A stretch of DNA of 64,000 bases from Haloimpatiens lingqiaonensis (lineage in GTDB: Bacteria; Bacillota; Clostridia; Clostridiales; Clostridiaceae), in assembly GCF_901447495.1 (NCBI RefSeq), contig NZ_CABDWS010000004.1, positions 1 to 64,000 of the forward strand, given 5' to 3'. The position numbers and the translations under genes are program-made. Under the pieces are notes generated by a model, which saw nothing but the letters and a program-made list of their open reading frames with translations, searched no databases and had not been told where the DNA came from. Position 1 is the stretch's first letter; every line of letters starts with the position of its first letter. Of this stretch, positions 27,923-36,541 are shown piece by piece.

Positions 27923-28789
27923 TTGAAAAAAGAATTTTGGAACAAATTATGTTGGTGTGGAAGTGGAAAAAAATATAAGGATTGTCATTTGGATTTAGAT
28001 ATGAGATTAGAAGCTTTAGCGGCAGAGGGGCATATAGTGCCTGATAGAGATATGATAAAAACAGATTTAGAAATAGAAGGTATAAGAAAAAGTGGTAGAC
28101 TTACCAAGGCTATATTGGATATGGTAGGAGAAAAAATAAAAGAAGGGGTTACTACTGAAGAGGTGAATAATTGGGTGCATCAGTTTACTGTAGAACATGG
28201 CGGAATACCAGCGCCTCTTAATTATATGGGATATCCTAAAAGTGTGTGTATTTCTATAAATGAAGTGGTTTGTCATGGTATACCTAATGAAGAAACAGTT
28301 TTAAAGAATGGTGACATAGTAAATGTAGATGTAACCACTATATTAGACGGGTATTATTCTGATTCTAGCAGAATGTATATAATTGGTGAAGGCAGTGAAG
28401 AGGCAAAAAGATTAGTGAAGGTGGCTAAGGAGTGTTTATATGAGGGTATAAAGGAGGTTAAACCTTTTGCTACCTTGGGGGATATTGGATATTCGGTGCA
28501 AAAGCATGCAGAGAAAAATGGATATTCTGTAATAAGAGATTATGGTGGACACGGTATAGGATTAGATTTCCACGAGGACCCTTTTGTGGCTCATTGTGGT
28601 GAAAGAGGAAGGGATATGGTTTTATTCCCAGGTATGGTATTTACCATTGAGCCTATGATTAACCAGGGAACTTATGAGTACGATGTTTTAAAAGACGGTT
28701 GGACAGTGCTTACTAAGGATAGAAAACTTTCAGCTCAATGGGAGCACACAGTGCTAGTTACAAGAGAAGGCTATGAAATATTAACCTAA
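27923..28789 (+). CDS. map: Type I methionine aminopeptidase with N-terminal SEC-C zinc motif
   Basis: Removes the initiator methionine from nascent proteins. Seen: the N-terminal zinc motif CWCGSGKKYKDCH (~9-21, SEC-C type, as also found at the C-terminus of SecA). It is followed by a MetAP catalytic domain with metal ligands in NVDVTTILDGYYSDSSR (two Asp), GGHGIGLDFHEDP (His), FTIEPM (Glu) and QWEHTV (Glu). 288 residues, ~40 longer than plain E. coli MetAP because of the motif. The start is TTG after GGAGGTG. The motif is thought to aid ribosome association; that role is inferred. A second, housekeeping map elsewhere in the genome would be usual. Confidence 0.93.
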   Translation: MKKEFWNKLCWCGSGKKYKDCHLDLDMRLEALAAEGHIVPDRDMIKTDLEIEGIRKSGRLTKAILDMVGEKIKEGVTTEEVNNWVHQFTVEHGGIPAPLNYMGYPKSVCISINEVVCHGIPNEETVLKNGDIVNVDVTTILDGYYSDSSRMYIIGEGSEEAKRLVKVAKECLYEGIKEVKPFATLGDIGYSVQKHAEKNGYSVIRDYGGHGIGLDFHEDPFVAHCGERGRDMVLFPGMVFTIEPMINQGTYEYDVLKDGWTVLTKDRKLSAQWEHTVLVTREGYEILT

Positions 28790-28851
28790 TGTTTAAAATA
28801 TCCACAAAATGGATAGAACTATAGGTATAAATAAATTTTAGGAGGGTATAT

Positions 28852-30147
28852 ATGGATATATTGGATATGAGAAATAATGGTGATGTAATATTCAATCCAA
28901 TAGAGAGGGTGAGTGATAAAATAATTTTTGAGAAAATAAAAAAGGTAGGTCATATGTTTCCAGATCACAGGGTGTTTGGATATTATGGTTATGATTTGGA
29001 AACTAAAAAATTAAGAAGACTAACAAGTAATTCGCATAGTTTATACAAAGGAGTAGTTTATAATAAGTTCATTGAGGGTGAGGACTGTATATACTATGTA
29101 ACAAGGGACAGGGAAAAGAATAGAGATCTATATACTTTGTATAGAGTTGATTTAGAGGGACTAGGCAAGGAGTATACTTTATTTAATTTTTACTTGGAAA
29201 AACAATATTCTGATATGGAATTTGAGATGATAAACCATCAGTATATATGTGTTTTTGCAAGTGAACCAAATGTTATGAGTATAGGACAGCAATTAGAATT
29301 AAAAGATAGTGAAGAACAATATGGGTATCAAAAGGGATATATGTTTAATATAAACTCAGGAGAACAATGGGAAATAAAGGATAAAGATTTTTTAAGAGGA
29401 TTTAGCCAAGTTTTCTTTAGAACGGAATTAGCAGGAGAAAAATGTATTGTTTATGAGGAAAATTATTTAGATCCAGGGACAATAGAAGATATATATAATA
29501 CTTATTATAAGAAAAAGTATAAATATATAAAAGCTGATGATATAGAAAATATTGAAGATGAGTTTTATCTTAACGACCATTTGCAATATACTACTGTGGA
29601 AAAATTTATTCAAGAAGTAAAAGAAGGAAAAGAAGAATTGACTTTTAATAGTATAGCTTATAAGGGTTTTGAGGGTTACGAAATATTTTCAGGGATCGAC
29701 AAGGACAATATATATTTTGCCATAAAGGATTTTGAAAAACCTAATGAGGAAATAGTAACTTTTTTAGACAGAAAGACTATGAAAAAGACCATGTATAATA
29801 TAAAAATGGATAATAAATACGAGGAAAGTGCAGAAAGTATAGAGCACATTGAGGATAACGTAGATATAAAATATAGTTTAGCAGGAAAAAATAAAAATAT
29901 AATTGCTTATAAGTATATGGATAATGAAACTTATTGCGTAAAAGAGTTATTAAGAGGTAAGGTGGAATATACTTATCCACATAAATTAGGAAAAATGAAG
30001 GAGCTTGTAGAGGATAGATATATAATAGCTTGTGAAGATAGCATGTGGAATGAGCAGAAAATTAATGTAATAGATATAAAAGAAAATAAAGTGAAAAGCT
30101 ATAAGGGATTTTTCAAAATAGTTGATGATACTATGGTTTTATTTTAG
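28852..30147 (+). CDS. Protein of unknown function, possible beta-propeller-like repeats
   Basis: I do not recognise this 431-residue protein. It is soluble (no signal peptide or membrane segment), acidic, and rich in Tyr, Lys and Glu. Short strand-turn patterns of the type 'YYGYDLETKKLRRL', 'IYYVTRDREKNRDLYTLYRVDL', 'GYMFNINSGEQWEI' and 'INVIDIKENKVKSY' recur at intervals of 40-60 residues. This is the pattern of WD/YncE-like propeller blades, but no family motif is present. GGAGGG precedes the ATG. It lies between map and the lar operon on the same strand, 84 bp before larC. Confidence 0.5.
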   Translation: MDILDMRNNGDVIFNPIERVSDKIIFEKIKKVGHMFPDHRVFGYYGYDLETKKLRRLTSNSHSLYKGVVYNKFIEGEDCIYYVTRDREKNRDLYTLYRVDLEGLGKEYTLFNFYLEKQYSDMEFEMINHQYICVFASEPNVMSIGQQLELKDSEEQYGYQKGYMFNINSGEQWEIKDKDFLRGFSQVFFRTELAGEKCIVYEENYLDPGTIEDIYNTYYKKKYKYIKADDIENIEDEFYLNDHLQYTTVEKFIQEVKEGKEELTFNSIAYKGFEGYEIFSGIDKDNIYFAIKDFEKPNEEIVTFLDRKTMKKTMYNIKMDNKYEESAESIEHIEDNVDIKYSLAGKNKNIIAYKYMDNETYCVKELLRGKVEYTYPHKLGKMKELVEDRYIIACEDSMWNEQKINVIDIKENKVKSYKGFFKIVDDTMVLF

Positions 30148-30231
30148 TTTTTTTGTATAAAAAGTTGTTATACTGAAAAGCATTCTTATGCTATATTATT
30201 AATATGATATTTAACAGTTAGGAGATAAAAG

Positions 30232-31443
30232 ATGAAGGTATTATATTATGATTGTTTTTCAGGTATTAGCGGAGATATGAACCTAGGTGCCATGATAGAT
30301 TTAGGCGTGGATGAGAATTATTTAATTAATGAACTTAATAAATTAAGTATAAATGAGGAATTCAGTATAGAAATAAAAAAAGATGAAAGAAAAGGAATAA
30401 GTGGCACCAAAGTAGATGTTATTTTAAATAAATTAGAACATGGATATCACCATAATGAGGAGCACCACCACGGAGAGCATCATCACAGAAGTTTTAAAGA
30501 TATAGAGAAGATAATAAATGAAAGCTTACTAGAAGAAAGTGTTAAGGTTATAAGTTTAAGTATATTTAGAAAGCTGGCAGAAGCAGAAGGAAAAGTGCAC
30601 AATAAGGATTTATACCAAGTGCATTTTCATGAAGTTGGTGCTGTAGACTCTATAGTGGATATAGTTGGAGCAGCCATATGCTTCCAATATTTAAATGTGG
30701 ATAAAATCTTATGCTCTCCAGTGCAGTTAGGTGGAGGATTTGTAAAGTGCGCCCATGGGGTAATACCTGTACCAGCTCCAGCTGTTATGGAGGTTTTAAA
30801 AGGAGTGCCTGTAAAGATGGGGGCAGTGCCTTTTGAAACTACTACTCCAACGGGGGCAGCTATATTGAAGACCATGGTTAGCAAATTTACTGAGGAAAAA
30901 GAATTTATTGTAGAGGCTATAGGCTATGGAGTAGGGAATAGGGATACGGAGATTCCTAATTTGCTTAGGGTTTATTTAGGAAGGGTAGAGAAAAAGCAGG
31001 AGTTTTATTTTAAAGAAAACTGCTTTATATTAGAATGTAATATAGACGATATGAATCCAGAAATTTATGATTATGTATACCATAAGCTCTTTAAACAGGG
31101 AGCTTTGGATGTGTTTATTACTTCTATAATGATGAAAAAAGGTCGTCCTGGGGTAAAGTTAAGTGTACTTTGTCATAAGGATAATAAGGAAGAACTTAAA
31201 AAGATATTATTCAAGGAAACCTCTACATTAGGAGTTAGAGAGTGCAGCATGGTTAGAGATGTACTAAAGAGGGATTTTTCTGTGGTAAAAACTTCTTATG
31301 GGGATATTAGAGTTAAGAAGGCCTATGTAGATGAAGAGGATGTTAAGGTAAAAGCTGAATATGATGACTGTAAAAAGGCTGCATTAGAATATAATGTGCC
31401 AATAAGAAAAGTACTTAGGGAAGTTTACAATAGCATAAAGTAA
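30232..31443 (+). CDS. larC: Nickel-pincer cofactor biosynthesis protein LarC (single ORF)
   Basis: CTP-dependent cyclometallase that inserts nickel into the pyridinium bis-thiocarboxylate pincer cofactor. Seen: the N-terminal YYDCFSGISGDMNLGAMIDLG, a His-rich loop with HGYHHNEEHHHGEHHHR (~72-88), likely for nickel handling, VHFHEVGAVDSIVDIVGAA, and the C-terminal ECNIDDMNPEIYDYV and MMKKGRPGVKLSVLC. It is 403 residues in one frame; in Lactobacillus plantarum the gene is split in two and joined by ribosomal frameshifting, which is not needed here. GGAG lies 7 bp before the ATG. First gene of larC-larE-larB, with 14- and 20-bp gaps. Confidence 0.94.
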   Translation: MKVLYYDCFSGISGDMNLGAMIDLGVDENYLINELNKLSINEEFSIEIKKDERKGISGTKVDVILNKLEHGYHHNEEHHHGEHHHRSFKDIEKIINESLLEESVKVISLSIFRKLAEAEGKVHNKDLYQVHFHEVGAVDSIVDIVGAAICFQYLNVDKILCSPVQLGGGFVKCAHGVIPVPAPAVMEVLKGVPVKMGAVPFETTTPTGAAILKTMVSKFTEEKEFIVEAIGYGVGNRDTEIPNLLRVYLGRVEKKQEFYFKENCFILECNIDDMNPEIYDYVYHKLFKQGALDVFITSIMMKKGRPGVKLSVLCHKDNKEELKKILFKETSTLGVRECSMVRDVLKRDFSVVKTSYGDIRVKKAYVDEEDVKVKAEYDDCKKAALEYNVPIRKVLREVYNSIK

Positions 31444-31457
31444 AGGGGCGATAGCAG

Positions 31458-32261
31458 GTGGAAAATTCTTTACAAGAAAAGTACTTAAAGCTTTTGGAAT
31501 ATATTAAAACATTAGATAGTTGTGTGGTGGCTTTTTCAGGAGGAGTGGATAGTACTTTTTTATTGAAGGCATGTATTGATGCTTTGGGTGATAATGTTTT
31601 GGCAGTTACTATAGACACACCATATATTCCTAGGTGGGAAATTAAAGAAGGAAAAGATTTTGCAAAAAAGTTAAAGGTAAAGCATAAATTTATAAATATT
31701 CCTATAATGGATGAAATAAAGAATAATCCTATAGATAGATGTTATTTATGTAAAAAACAAGTATTTTCTGCCATAAAAAAACTCGCCTCTGAAGAAGGAT
31801 ATAAACATGTTGTAGATGGTACAAATTATGATGACACAAAAGACTACAGACCTGGAATGAAGGCTTTAAAGGAATTGGGTATAAAAAGCCCTCTTATGTA
31901 TATGGAATTTAACAAAAGGCACATAAGGGATTTATCAAAAGAACTAGGTTTATCCACTTGGAAAAAGCCAGCTTATGCTTGTTTACTTTCAAGAATTCCT
32001 TATGAAAGTTATATAAAAATAGAGGATCTTAAGAAAATAGAGAAATCAGAAAAATATCTTATGAATATTGGATTTAAGGCTGTAAGAGTTAGATGTCATG
32101 GTGATTTAGCTAGAATAGAAGTAGATAAAAATGACTTTAAAAATATATTGGAAGAAGAACTTTTAGATGTTATAGGTGATAAACTTAAAGAATACGGATT
32201 TAAATACGTAACCTTAGATGTAAAAGGATACCGAATGAGCGGATTGGAATTGAAAAAATAG
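31458..32261 (+). CDS. larE: Sulfur transferase LarE, three-cysteine type
   Basis: ATP-dependent PP-loop enzyme that adds sulfur to the pyridinium dicarboxylate precursor of the nickel-pincer cofactor. Seen: PP-loop SGGVDST at 27-33, C95 and C98 (CYLC), and C175 (PAYACLLSR). The L. plantarum enzyme sacrifices one cysteine (C176). LarE proteins with three such cysteines have been shown in other organisms to hold a [4Fe-4S] cluster that can carry the sulfur, so this one is probably catalytic rather than sacrificial (inference). The start is GTG, given by position after GGGGCGATAGCAG; no ATG is nearby. Confidence 0.92.
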   Translation: MENSLQEKYLKLLEYIKTLDSCVVAFSGGVDSTFLLKACIDALGDNVLAVTIDTPYIPRWEIKEGKDFAKKLKVKHKFINIPIMDEIKNNPIDRCYLCKKQVFSAIKKLASEEGYKHVVDGTNYDDTKDYRPGMKALKELGIKSPLMYMEFNKRHIRDLSKELGLSTWKKPAYACLLSRIPYESYIKIEDLKKIEKSEKYLMNIGFKAVRVRCHGDLARIEVDKNDFKNILEEELLDVIGDKLKEYGFKYVTLDVKGYRMSGLELKK

Positions 32262-32281
32262 TAGAGGAAGGAAGTTATTTC

Positions 32282-33028
32282 ATGAATGAAAATGAAATAA
32301 GAGAATTACTTGAAAATGTAAAAAATGGTCATTGTGAAGTAGAAGAGGCATTAGATAATTTAAAGGAACTTCCTTTTAAAGATCTAGGATATGCCAATAT
32401 AGATAACCATAGAGAAATAAGAGTAGGATACCCTGAGGTTATATACTGTGCAGGAAAGACTGTGGAACAGGTAAGGGGTATAGTAGAATTTATGAATACT
32501 AAAAATAACAATATATTAGCTACTCGTGCCACTGAGGAAATGTTTAGGGCAGTGAAGGAAGTTTGCGGTGAGGCTAAATACAATAGCATGGCTAAAATAA
32601 TAACCATAGAAAAAAGAGAAATACCTAAAAAGGATACATACATAGCGGTGGTTACTGCAGGAACTTCAGATATGCCTGTGGCAGAAGAAGCAGCGGTTAC
32701 AGCAGAATTTTTAGGAAATAAAGTAGAAAGAATAATAGATGTGGGTGTAGCCGGTATTCATAGGTTATTTAATAAATTAGAAATAATAAGAGGTGCCAAG
32801 GTTATTATTGTAGCTGCTGGTATGGAAGGTGCCTTAGCTAGTGTGGTTGGAGGACTGGTGGACAAACCTATAATAGCAGTGCCAACTAGTGTAGGATATG
32901 GAGCAAGTTTTAATGGATTAGCAGCTCTTTTATCTATGCTAAATAGTTGTGCCAGTGGAGTTAGTGTTGTAAATATAGACAATGGATTTGGTGCAGGATA
33001 TTTGGCAAGTGTGATAAATAAACTTTAA
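32282..33028 (+). CDS. larB: Pyridinium-3,5-biscarboxylic acid mononucleotide synthase LarB
   Basis: First enzyme of nickel-pincer cofactor synthesis; it carboxylates and hydrolyses nicotinic acid adenine dinucleotide. Seen: 248 residues with a PurE-like C-terminal domain, including VVTAGTSDMPVAEEAAVTAEFLG (~123-145), VGVAGIHRL, VVAAGMEGALASVVGGLVDKPIIAVPTSVGYG and a Gly-rich DNGFGAGYLAS end. An AGGAAGG ribosome site is present. It closes the lar operon. LarA (lactate racemase or another client) is not in the window, so the cofactor must serve a distant enzyme. Confidence 0.93.
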   Translation: MNENEIRELLENVKNGHCEVEEALDNLKELPFKDLGYANIDNHREIRVGYPEVIYCAGKTVEQVRGIVEFMNTKNNNILATRATEEMFRAVKEVCGEAKYNSMAKIITIEKREIPKKDTYIAVVTAGTSDMPVAEEAAVTAEFLGNKVERIIDVGVAGIHRLFNKLEIIRGAKVIIVAAGMEGALASVVGGLVDKPIIAVPTSVGYGASFNGLAALLSMLNSCASGVSVVNIDNGFGAGYLASVINKL

Positions 33029-33034
33029 ATATTG

Positions 33035-33063
33035 TTGACATAAGTATTTTTAAAGGATATAAT
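33035..33063 (+). promoter_or_regulatory. Consensus sigma-A promoter TTGACA-17-TATAAT
   Basis: A perfect -35 (33035-33040) and a perfect -10 (33058-33063) with optimal 17-bp spacing, just after the larB stop. It drives a transcript into the terminator at 33172 and, on read-through, into the aro genes. Confidence 0.85.
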
Positions 33064-33069
33064 TATAAT

Positions 33070-33205
33070 TGGTAAAGATAAAAATTTCTATGAGATATTA
33101 ATATAGGTGTTATTATAGTTACCGTTAAAAGGAGCAAAAGAAACAAAAAAAGCAGGATGATATGTTGGCAGCGCTCACTCCGTATGGGGTGGGCGCTTTT
33201 GATGT
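33070..33205 (+). ncRNA. Candidate ~135-nt sRNA or attenuated aro leader
   Basis: Bounded by the consensus promoter and a strong terminator. I recognise no known riboswitch or T-box in it. It contains a purine-rich stretch (AAAAGGAGCAAAAGAAAC) and a possible 21-codon ORF starting at 33161, encoding MLAALTPYGVGAFDVLYFIII, whose codons overlap the terminator stem. Read-through would enter the chorismate mutase-shikimate dehydrogenase gene 115 bp on. It is either a free small RNA or a transcription attenuator; sequence alone does not decide. Confidence 0.45.
33172..33203 (+). terminator. Strong intrinsic terminator upstream of the aro genes
   Basis: AGCGCTCACTCC, loop GTAT, GGGGTGGGCGCT, then TTTT: a 12-bp GC-rich stem, unusual in this AT-rich window. 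Confidence 0.8.
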
Positions 33206-33319
33206 ACTTTATTTTATAATTATTTAGATAATTGCCTAAATAAGTGATATTATAAATAGAGTTTTTTAGATGGAAATGAATTAAGTTGTAGGATTAATTC
33301 CAAAACAAGGGAGGAAATT

Positions 33320-34417
33320 ATGTACAATATACAAGAATTAAGAGATGAGATAGATAATATAGATAAAGAGATAGCTAAACTTATGGAAAAAAGAATGAAG
33401 ATAGTAAAAAAAATAGCTTTATATAAGAAAAGTAAAGATATGCCCTTTTTAGATACTAAAAGAGAGAAAGAAGTTATAAATAAAAATTTAGATTATGTTA
33501 ATAATAAGGAGTTTTCTCCATATATTGCGGGAATATTTGAAAGGATAATGGATGAAAGTAAAAAATATCAGCATTGTTTTATTAAATATAAAAGTCTATA
33601 TGGACTTTTAGGAGAAAAATTAGTACATAGCTTATCACCAGAGATACATGAACATATATTTAAGGAAAAATCCATAAATGGATATTACGAAATTTTAGAA
33701 TTAAAAAAAGAAGAAATTAAAGAAGTCTTAAATGAATTGGATAAATTAAGGTTTAAAGGAATTAATGTTACAATTCCCTACAAAGTAGATATTATGCAGT
33801 ATGTGGACGAAATAAGTAAAGAAGCCAGAGAAATAGGGGCAGTAAATACTGTAAAGTTTTGTAATGGGAAATCCATAGGGTATAATACAGATTATTTTGG
33901 ATTTAAAAAGGTTTTGAAAAAATGGTCTATAGATGTAGAAGGTAAAAATGCTGTGATTTTGGGCAGTGGTGGAGCTGCCTCTATGGTTTATTATTGCTTG
34001 TTAAAAGAAGGGGTGTATAATATAACTATTGTAACTAGAAATAGAGAGGCAGTGAATAAAAAAGGGACTTTCCCAAGGGCTAATATAGTAGAATATAAAA
34101 ATTTAAACCAATTAAAAGATGAATTAAGGGATGAATATATTATAGTAAACACTACTCCTTGCGGTATGTATCCAAACATAGAGGAATCTCCAGTACCTAG
34201 AGAATTTTTAAGTAATTTTAAATGGGCAGTGGATCTTATATATAACCCCAAGGAGACCGTATTTCTAAAGTATGCCAGAGAAGAAGGAATAAAATATGTA
34301 AATGGGCTATACATGCTAGCAGCCCAAGCTGTGGCAGCAGAGGAAATATGGAATGAAATAAAGATAGAAGAAGGATTAATTGATGAAATATATGAGGTTT
34401 TAAAAGAGAAATTATAG
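33320..34417 (+). CDS. Chorismate mutase-shikimate dehydrogenase fusion
   Basis: Bifunctional aromatic amino acid pathway enzyme. Seen: residues ~1-88 form an AroQ-type helical chorismate mutase (QELRDEIDNIDKEIAKLMEKRMKIVKKIALYK, quoted as the first helix). Residues ~90-365 form AroE: substrate motif SLSP at 104-107, NVTIPYK with catalytic K155, NTDYFG with D191, the Rossmann GSGGAA at 215-220, and the C-terminal GLYMLAAQAVAAEEIW. Chorismate mutase fused to other Aro enzymes is known, but fusion to AroE is uncommon. GGGAGG precedes the ATG. It heads a run of aro genes; the other pathway steps are absent from the window. Confidence 0.92.
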   Translation: MYNIQELRDEIDNIDKEIAKLMEKRMKIVKKIALYKKSKDMPFLDTKREKEVINKNLDYVNNKEFSPYIAGIFERIMDESKKYQHCFIKYKSLYGLLGEKLVHSLSPEIHEHIFKEKSINGYYEILELKKEEIKEVLNELDKLRFKGINVTIPYKVDIMQYVDEISKEAREIGAVNTVKFCNGKSIGYNTDYFGFKKVLKKWSIDVEGKNAVILGSGGAASMVYYCLLKEGVYNITIVTRNREAVNKKGTFPRANIVEYKNLNQLKDELRDEYIIVNTTPCGMYPNIEESPVPREFLSNFKWAVDLIYNPKETVFLKYAREEGIKYVNGLYMLAAQAVAAEEIWNEIKIEEGLIDEIYEVLKEKL

Positions 34418-34498
34418 ATAGAAATTAAATTTAAAGTGAAAAAACAAATATGTAATTTCATTAAGTTGTATTAAATAAAGAGATTTAAATATATTAAT

Positions 34499-34520
34499 TA
34501 TTCAACCTTCGCAGTTATAA
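34499..34520 (+). repeat. Solo inverted-end fragment (TTCAACCTTCGCAGTTATAAA)
   Basis: Matches the left end of E-type elements, lying in the gap between the fusion gene and shikimate kinase. No matching right end is clear. The remaining ~170 bp before the kinase contain no gene. Confidence 0.5.
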
Positions 34521-34691
34521 ATATAAAGGTAAAATGTAAACTTGAAAATTTAGAAAAAAGGAGAAAAATTTTTTAGTAGCTATTTTGAGTTGAGGGTTGA
34601 AAATGAAAGACAAAATTCCTTTAGAGTTTTTGATAAATATAAGTTTAAGAAAGTTTGAGTTAATTAATAAGTTGGGAAATAGGTGTTTAAA

Positions 34692-35183
34692 ATGAAAAAG
34701 AACATAATATTAATAGGTATGCCAGGCTGTGGAAAAACTACTTTGGGAAAGAAACTTAGCAGTGAATTAAATATGAAATTTTATGATTTAGATGAATACA
34801 TAGAAAAAAGAGAAAAGAAAAGTATACAAGATATATTTAAAAATGGAGAAGAAAGTTTTAGAAAAATAGAAAGTGAAGTTTTAAGTGAAGTTTGCAATGA
34901 TAAACCCTGTATAATAGCCACAGGAGGCGGCATAATAAAAAAACATGAAAATATAGATATGATGAAAAATAGTGGTGTAGTTATTTTTATAGATAGGCCG
35001 TTAGAAAAAATAATGGAGGATATTGAAATAAAAAATAGACCTTTATTAAAAGAAGGAAAAGAAAAATTAAAGGCATTATATAATGAGAGATACGAACTTT
35101 ACATGAAAAGTTGCCACTATAGATTAGAAAACTCAAAGGATGAGAAAGCAGCTATAAAAGGCATTTTAGAGATAGTTTCTTAA
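34692..35183 (+). CDS. aroK: Shikimate kinase
   Basis: Phosphorylates shikimate with ATP (fifth step of the shikimate pathway). Seen: P-loop GMPGCGKTT at 8-16, FYDLDEYIEKRE, FRKIESEV, ATGGGIIKK (shikimate-binding GGG) and the lid region KNRPLLKE. 163 residues is the usual length. I take the ATG preceded by AGGTG at 6 nt; a GTG three codons earlier would overlap that site. Between aroE and the dehydroquinase gene, same strand. Confidence 0.93.
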   Translation: MKKNIILIGMPGCGKTTLGKKLSSELNMKFYDLDEYIEKREKKSIQDIFKNGEESFRKIESEVLSEVCNDKPCIIATGGGIIKKHENIDMMKNSGVVIFIDRPLEKIMEDIEIKNRPLLKEGKEKLKALYNERYELYMKSCHYRLENSKDEKAAIKGILEIVS

Positions 35184-35247
35184 GTTATTAGAAATTGCCA
35201 CTTGATGGTAATATGTTAAAGTTATATTGAAAGAAAGGGGAGTTATT

Positions 35248-35673
35248 ATGAAGATTTTAGTAATAAATGGACCTAATATAAATTTTTTAGGCATAAGAGA
35301 AAAAAATATATATGGAAATACTAATTATAAAGATTTATGTGCTTATATAGAAGAGCAGGGTAAAGATTTAGGTTTAGAAGTGCAGGTGGTTCAAAGTAAT
35401 ATAGAGGGTGAAATTATAAATTTCATACAAGAGGCCTATGGAAAGTATGATGGTATAGTAATAAACCCCGCTGCCTATACTCACTATAGTATAGCTATAA
35501 TGGATGCCATAAAAGCAGTGAATATAAAAACTGTTGAGGTTCACATTAGCAATATACATAGCAGGGAAGAATTTAGAAGAAAATCTGTCATAGCTCCTGC
35601 ATGTATTGGCCAAATCAGTGGATTTGGCACATATGGATATGTAATGGCATTAATGGCATTAAAGAATTGTTAA
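35248..35673 (+). CDS. aroQ: Type II 3-dehydroquinate dehydratase
   Basis: Dehydrates 3-dehydroquinate to 3-dehydroshikimate (third step). Seen: LVINGPNINFLGIREKNIYG (the N-terminal loop with catalytic Arg/Tyr region), NPAAYTHYSIAIMDAI, and VEVHISNIHSREEFRRKS with the catalytic His. 141 residues, typical of the small dodecameric type. The ATG chosen follows AAAGGGGAG. Last gene of the aro run; hairpin repeat A4 starts 13 bp after the stop and may terminate it. Confidence 0.93.
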   Translation: MKILVINGPNINFLGIREKNIYGNTNYKDLCAYIEEQGKDLGLEVQVVQSNIEGEIINFIQEAYGKYDGIVINPAAYTHYSIAIMDAIKAVNIKTVEVHISNIHSREEFRRKSVIAPACIGQISGFGTYGYVMALMALKNC

Positions 35674-35686
35674 GGAAGTACGGTAG

Positions 35687-35921
35687 GAAAAAACTGCCTT
35701 TAATTCCGTGATAAAATTGAAATTTTGGACTGTGAACAATACGCTAAGAACTTCTAAATGTTTTGAAATTTAAATCCCCTAAAGCCTTCAAACTCACTCG
35801 TTCCTCGCTCAGACAATGAAGGCTTCTTAACGGGGAGTTAAATTTCAAAACATAGAAGTTCTAAAGCTAGTTCAATAGTCCAAAATTTCAATTTTATCAC
35901 TCCATTAAAGGCAGTTTTTTC
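35687..35921 (+). repeat. Type A long-hairpin repeat, copy A4
   Basis: Ends CTGCCTTTAAT / ATTAAAGGCAG: a third paired state of the same arm. Inner arms are GTTTTGAAATTTAAA / TTTAAATTTCAAAAC as in A3. It is followed by the shared linker and a partial module B (35966-36005). Confidence 0.9.
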
Positions 35922-36204
35922 AGGTCATACGTACATTGCTTATGGGAGGAAGGCGGCCTACGAAAGGAGGATTTTCCTCCGCTTTGCTATGGAAAATCTT
36001 TAATTTATAAATAAAAAAGCGCTTATAATCTTTTTTAGGCGTAGCCTTCGTTTAGTCGCCAATCCCTAGTCCACAGTCCTCAATCCTTTAAAAATTAGTG
36101 ATAATTCTTAGTTAGTAGATAGGTACTAAGATATAGGTACTAGGTGCTAGGAGCTAGGTACTAGAAAATAGAAATGTTGAAATTTCACAGGAATTTCAAC
36201 ATTT

Positions 36205-36280
36205 CTAGAACCTAGAACCTAGAACCTAGAACCTAGAACCTAGAACCTAGAACCTAGAACCTAGAACCTAGAACCTAGAA
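36205..36280. repeat. CTAGAAC heptamer array, about 11 units
   Basis: Near-perfect 7-bp tandem array. Each unit contains CTAG, so UAG occurs every 7 nt on both strands. An AGGTACTAGGTGCTAGG-type variant lies at 36118-36160. Between 36006 and 36117 only module F pieces are seen. Confidence 0.9.
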
Positions 36281-36366
36281 TGAGTACCTAGTTATAATTT
36301 TTTTAACAGTGGGCATAATAACCTATATAAAGTACACACATTTATTATATATTAAGTTCCATGATA

Positions 36367-36397
36367 AAAGGCTAATTAGATGCTCTGATTAGCCTTT
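36367..36397 (+). terminator. Hairpin AAAGGCTAAT...ATTAGCCTTTT
   Basis: A 10-bp stem with a T-rich 3' end, standing in a gap with no recognised gene immediately upstream. It may end read-through from aroQ. Confidence 0.65.
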
Positions 36398-36424
36398 TAT
36401 ACTATAAAAATTAATATAGAGGAT

Positions 36425-36515
36425 GGAATAACCTTCATGGCGTGGGTAAACTTGTTTAGTTAGAAAGATTGACCACGAAGCCGCTAGCTTCTATAAGTGG
36501 TGGTAGTTCACTTAA
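36425..36515 (+). mobile_element. Remnant resembling an IS200/IS605 right end (omegaRNA-like)
   Basis: GGCGTGGGTAAAC ... GATTGACCACGAAGCC, then the stem CCGCT-loop-AGTGG and the tail TGGTAGTTCAC. This layout (GAAGCC, hairpin, GTGGTAGTTCAC) is what I know from right ends of clostridial IS200/IS605-type elements, where TnpB's guide RNA scaffold ends. No tnpA or tnpB is present. It lies just upstream of the HMA-domain gene. From memory of family pattern only. Confidence 0.4.
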
Positions 36516-36541
36516 AATGAAAAGAAAGGAGAATGCTATTA

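Noticed and set aside
36205-36280. Possible CRISPR array or DR locus
   Set aside because: Simple 7-bp tandem repeat without spacers.
36430-36515. c-di-GMP-I (GEMM) riboswitch before the HMA gene
   Set aside because: GGGTAAAC and ACGAAGCC recall the GEMM core, but the required P2 stem does not form and the GCAAAGC core is not matched. An IS605-type right end fits better.
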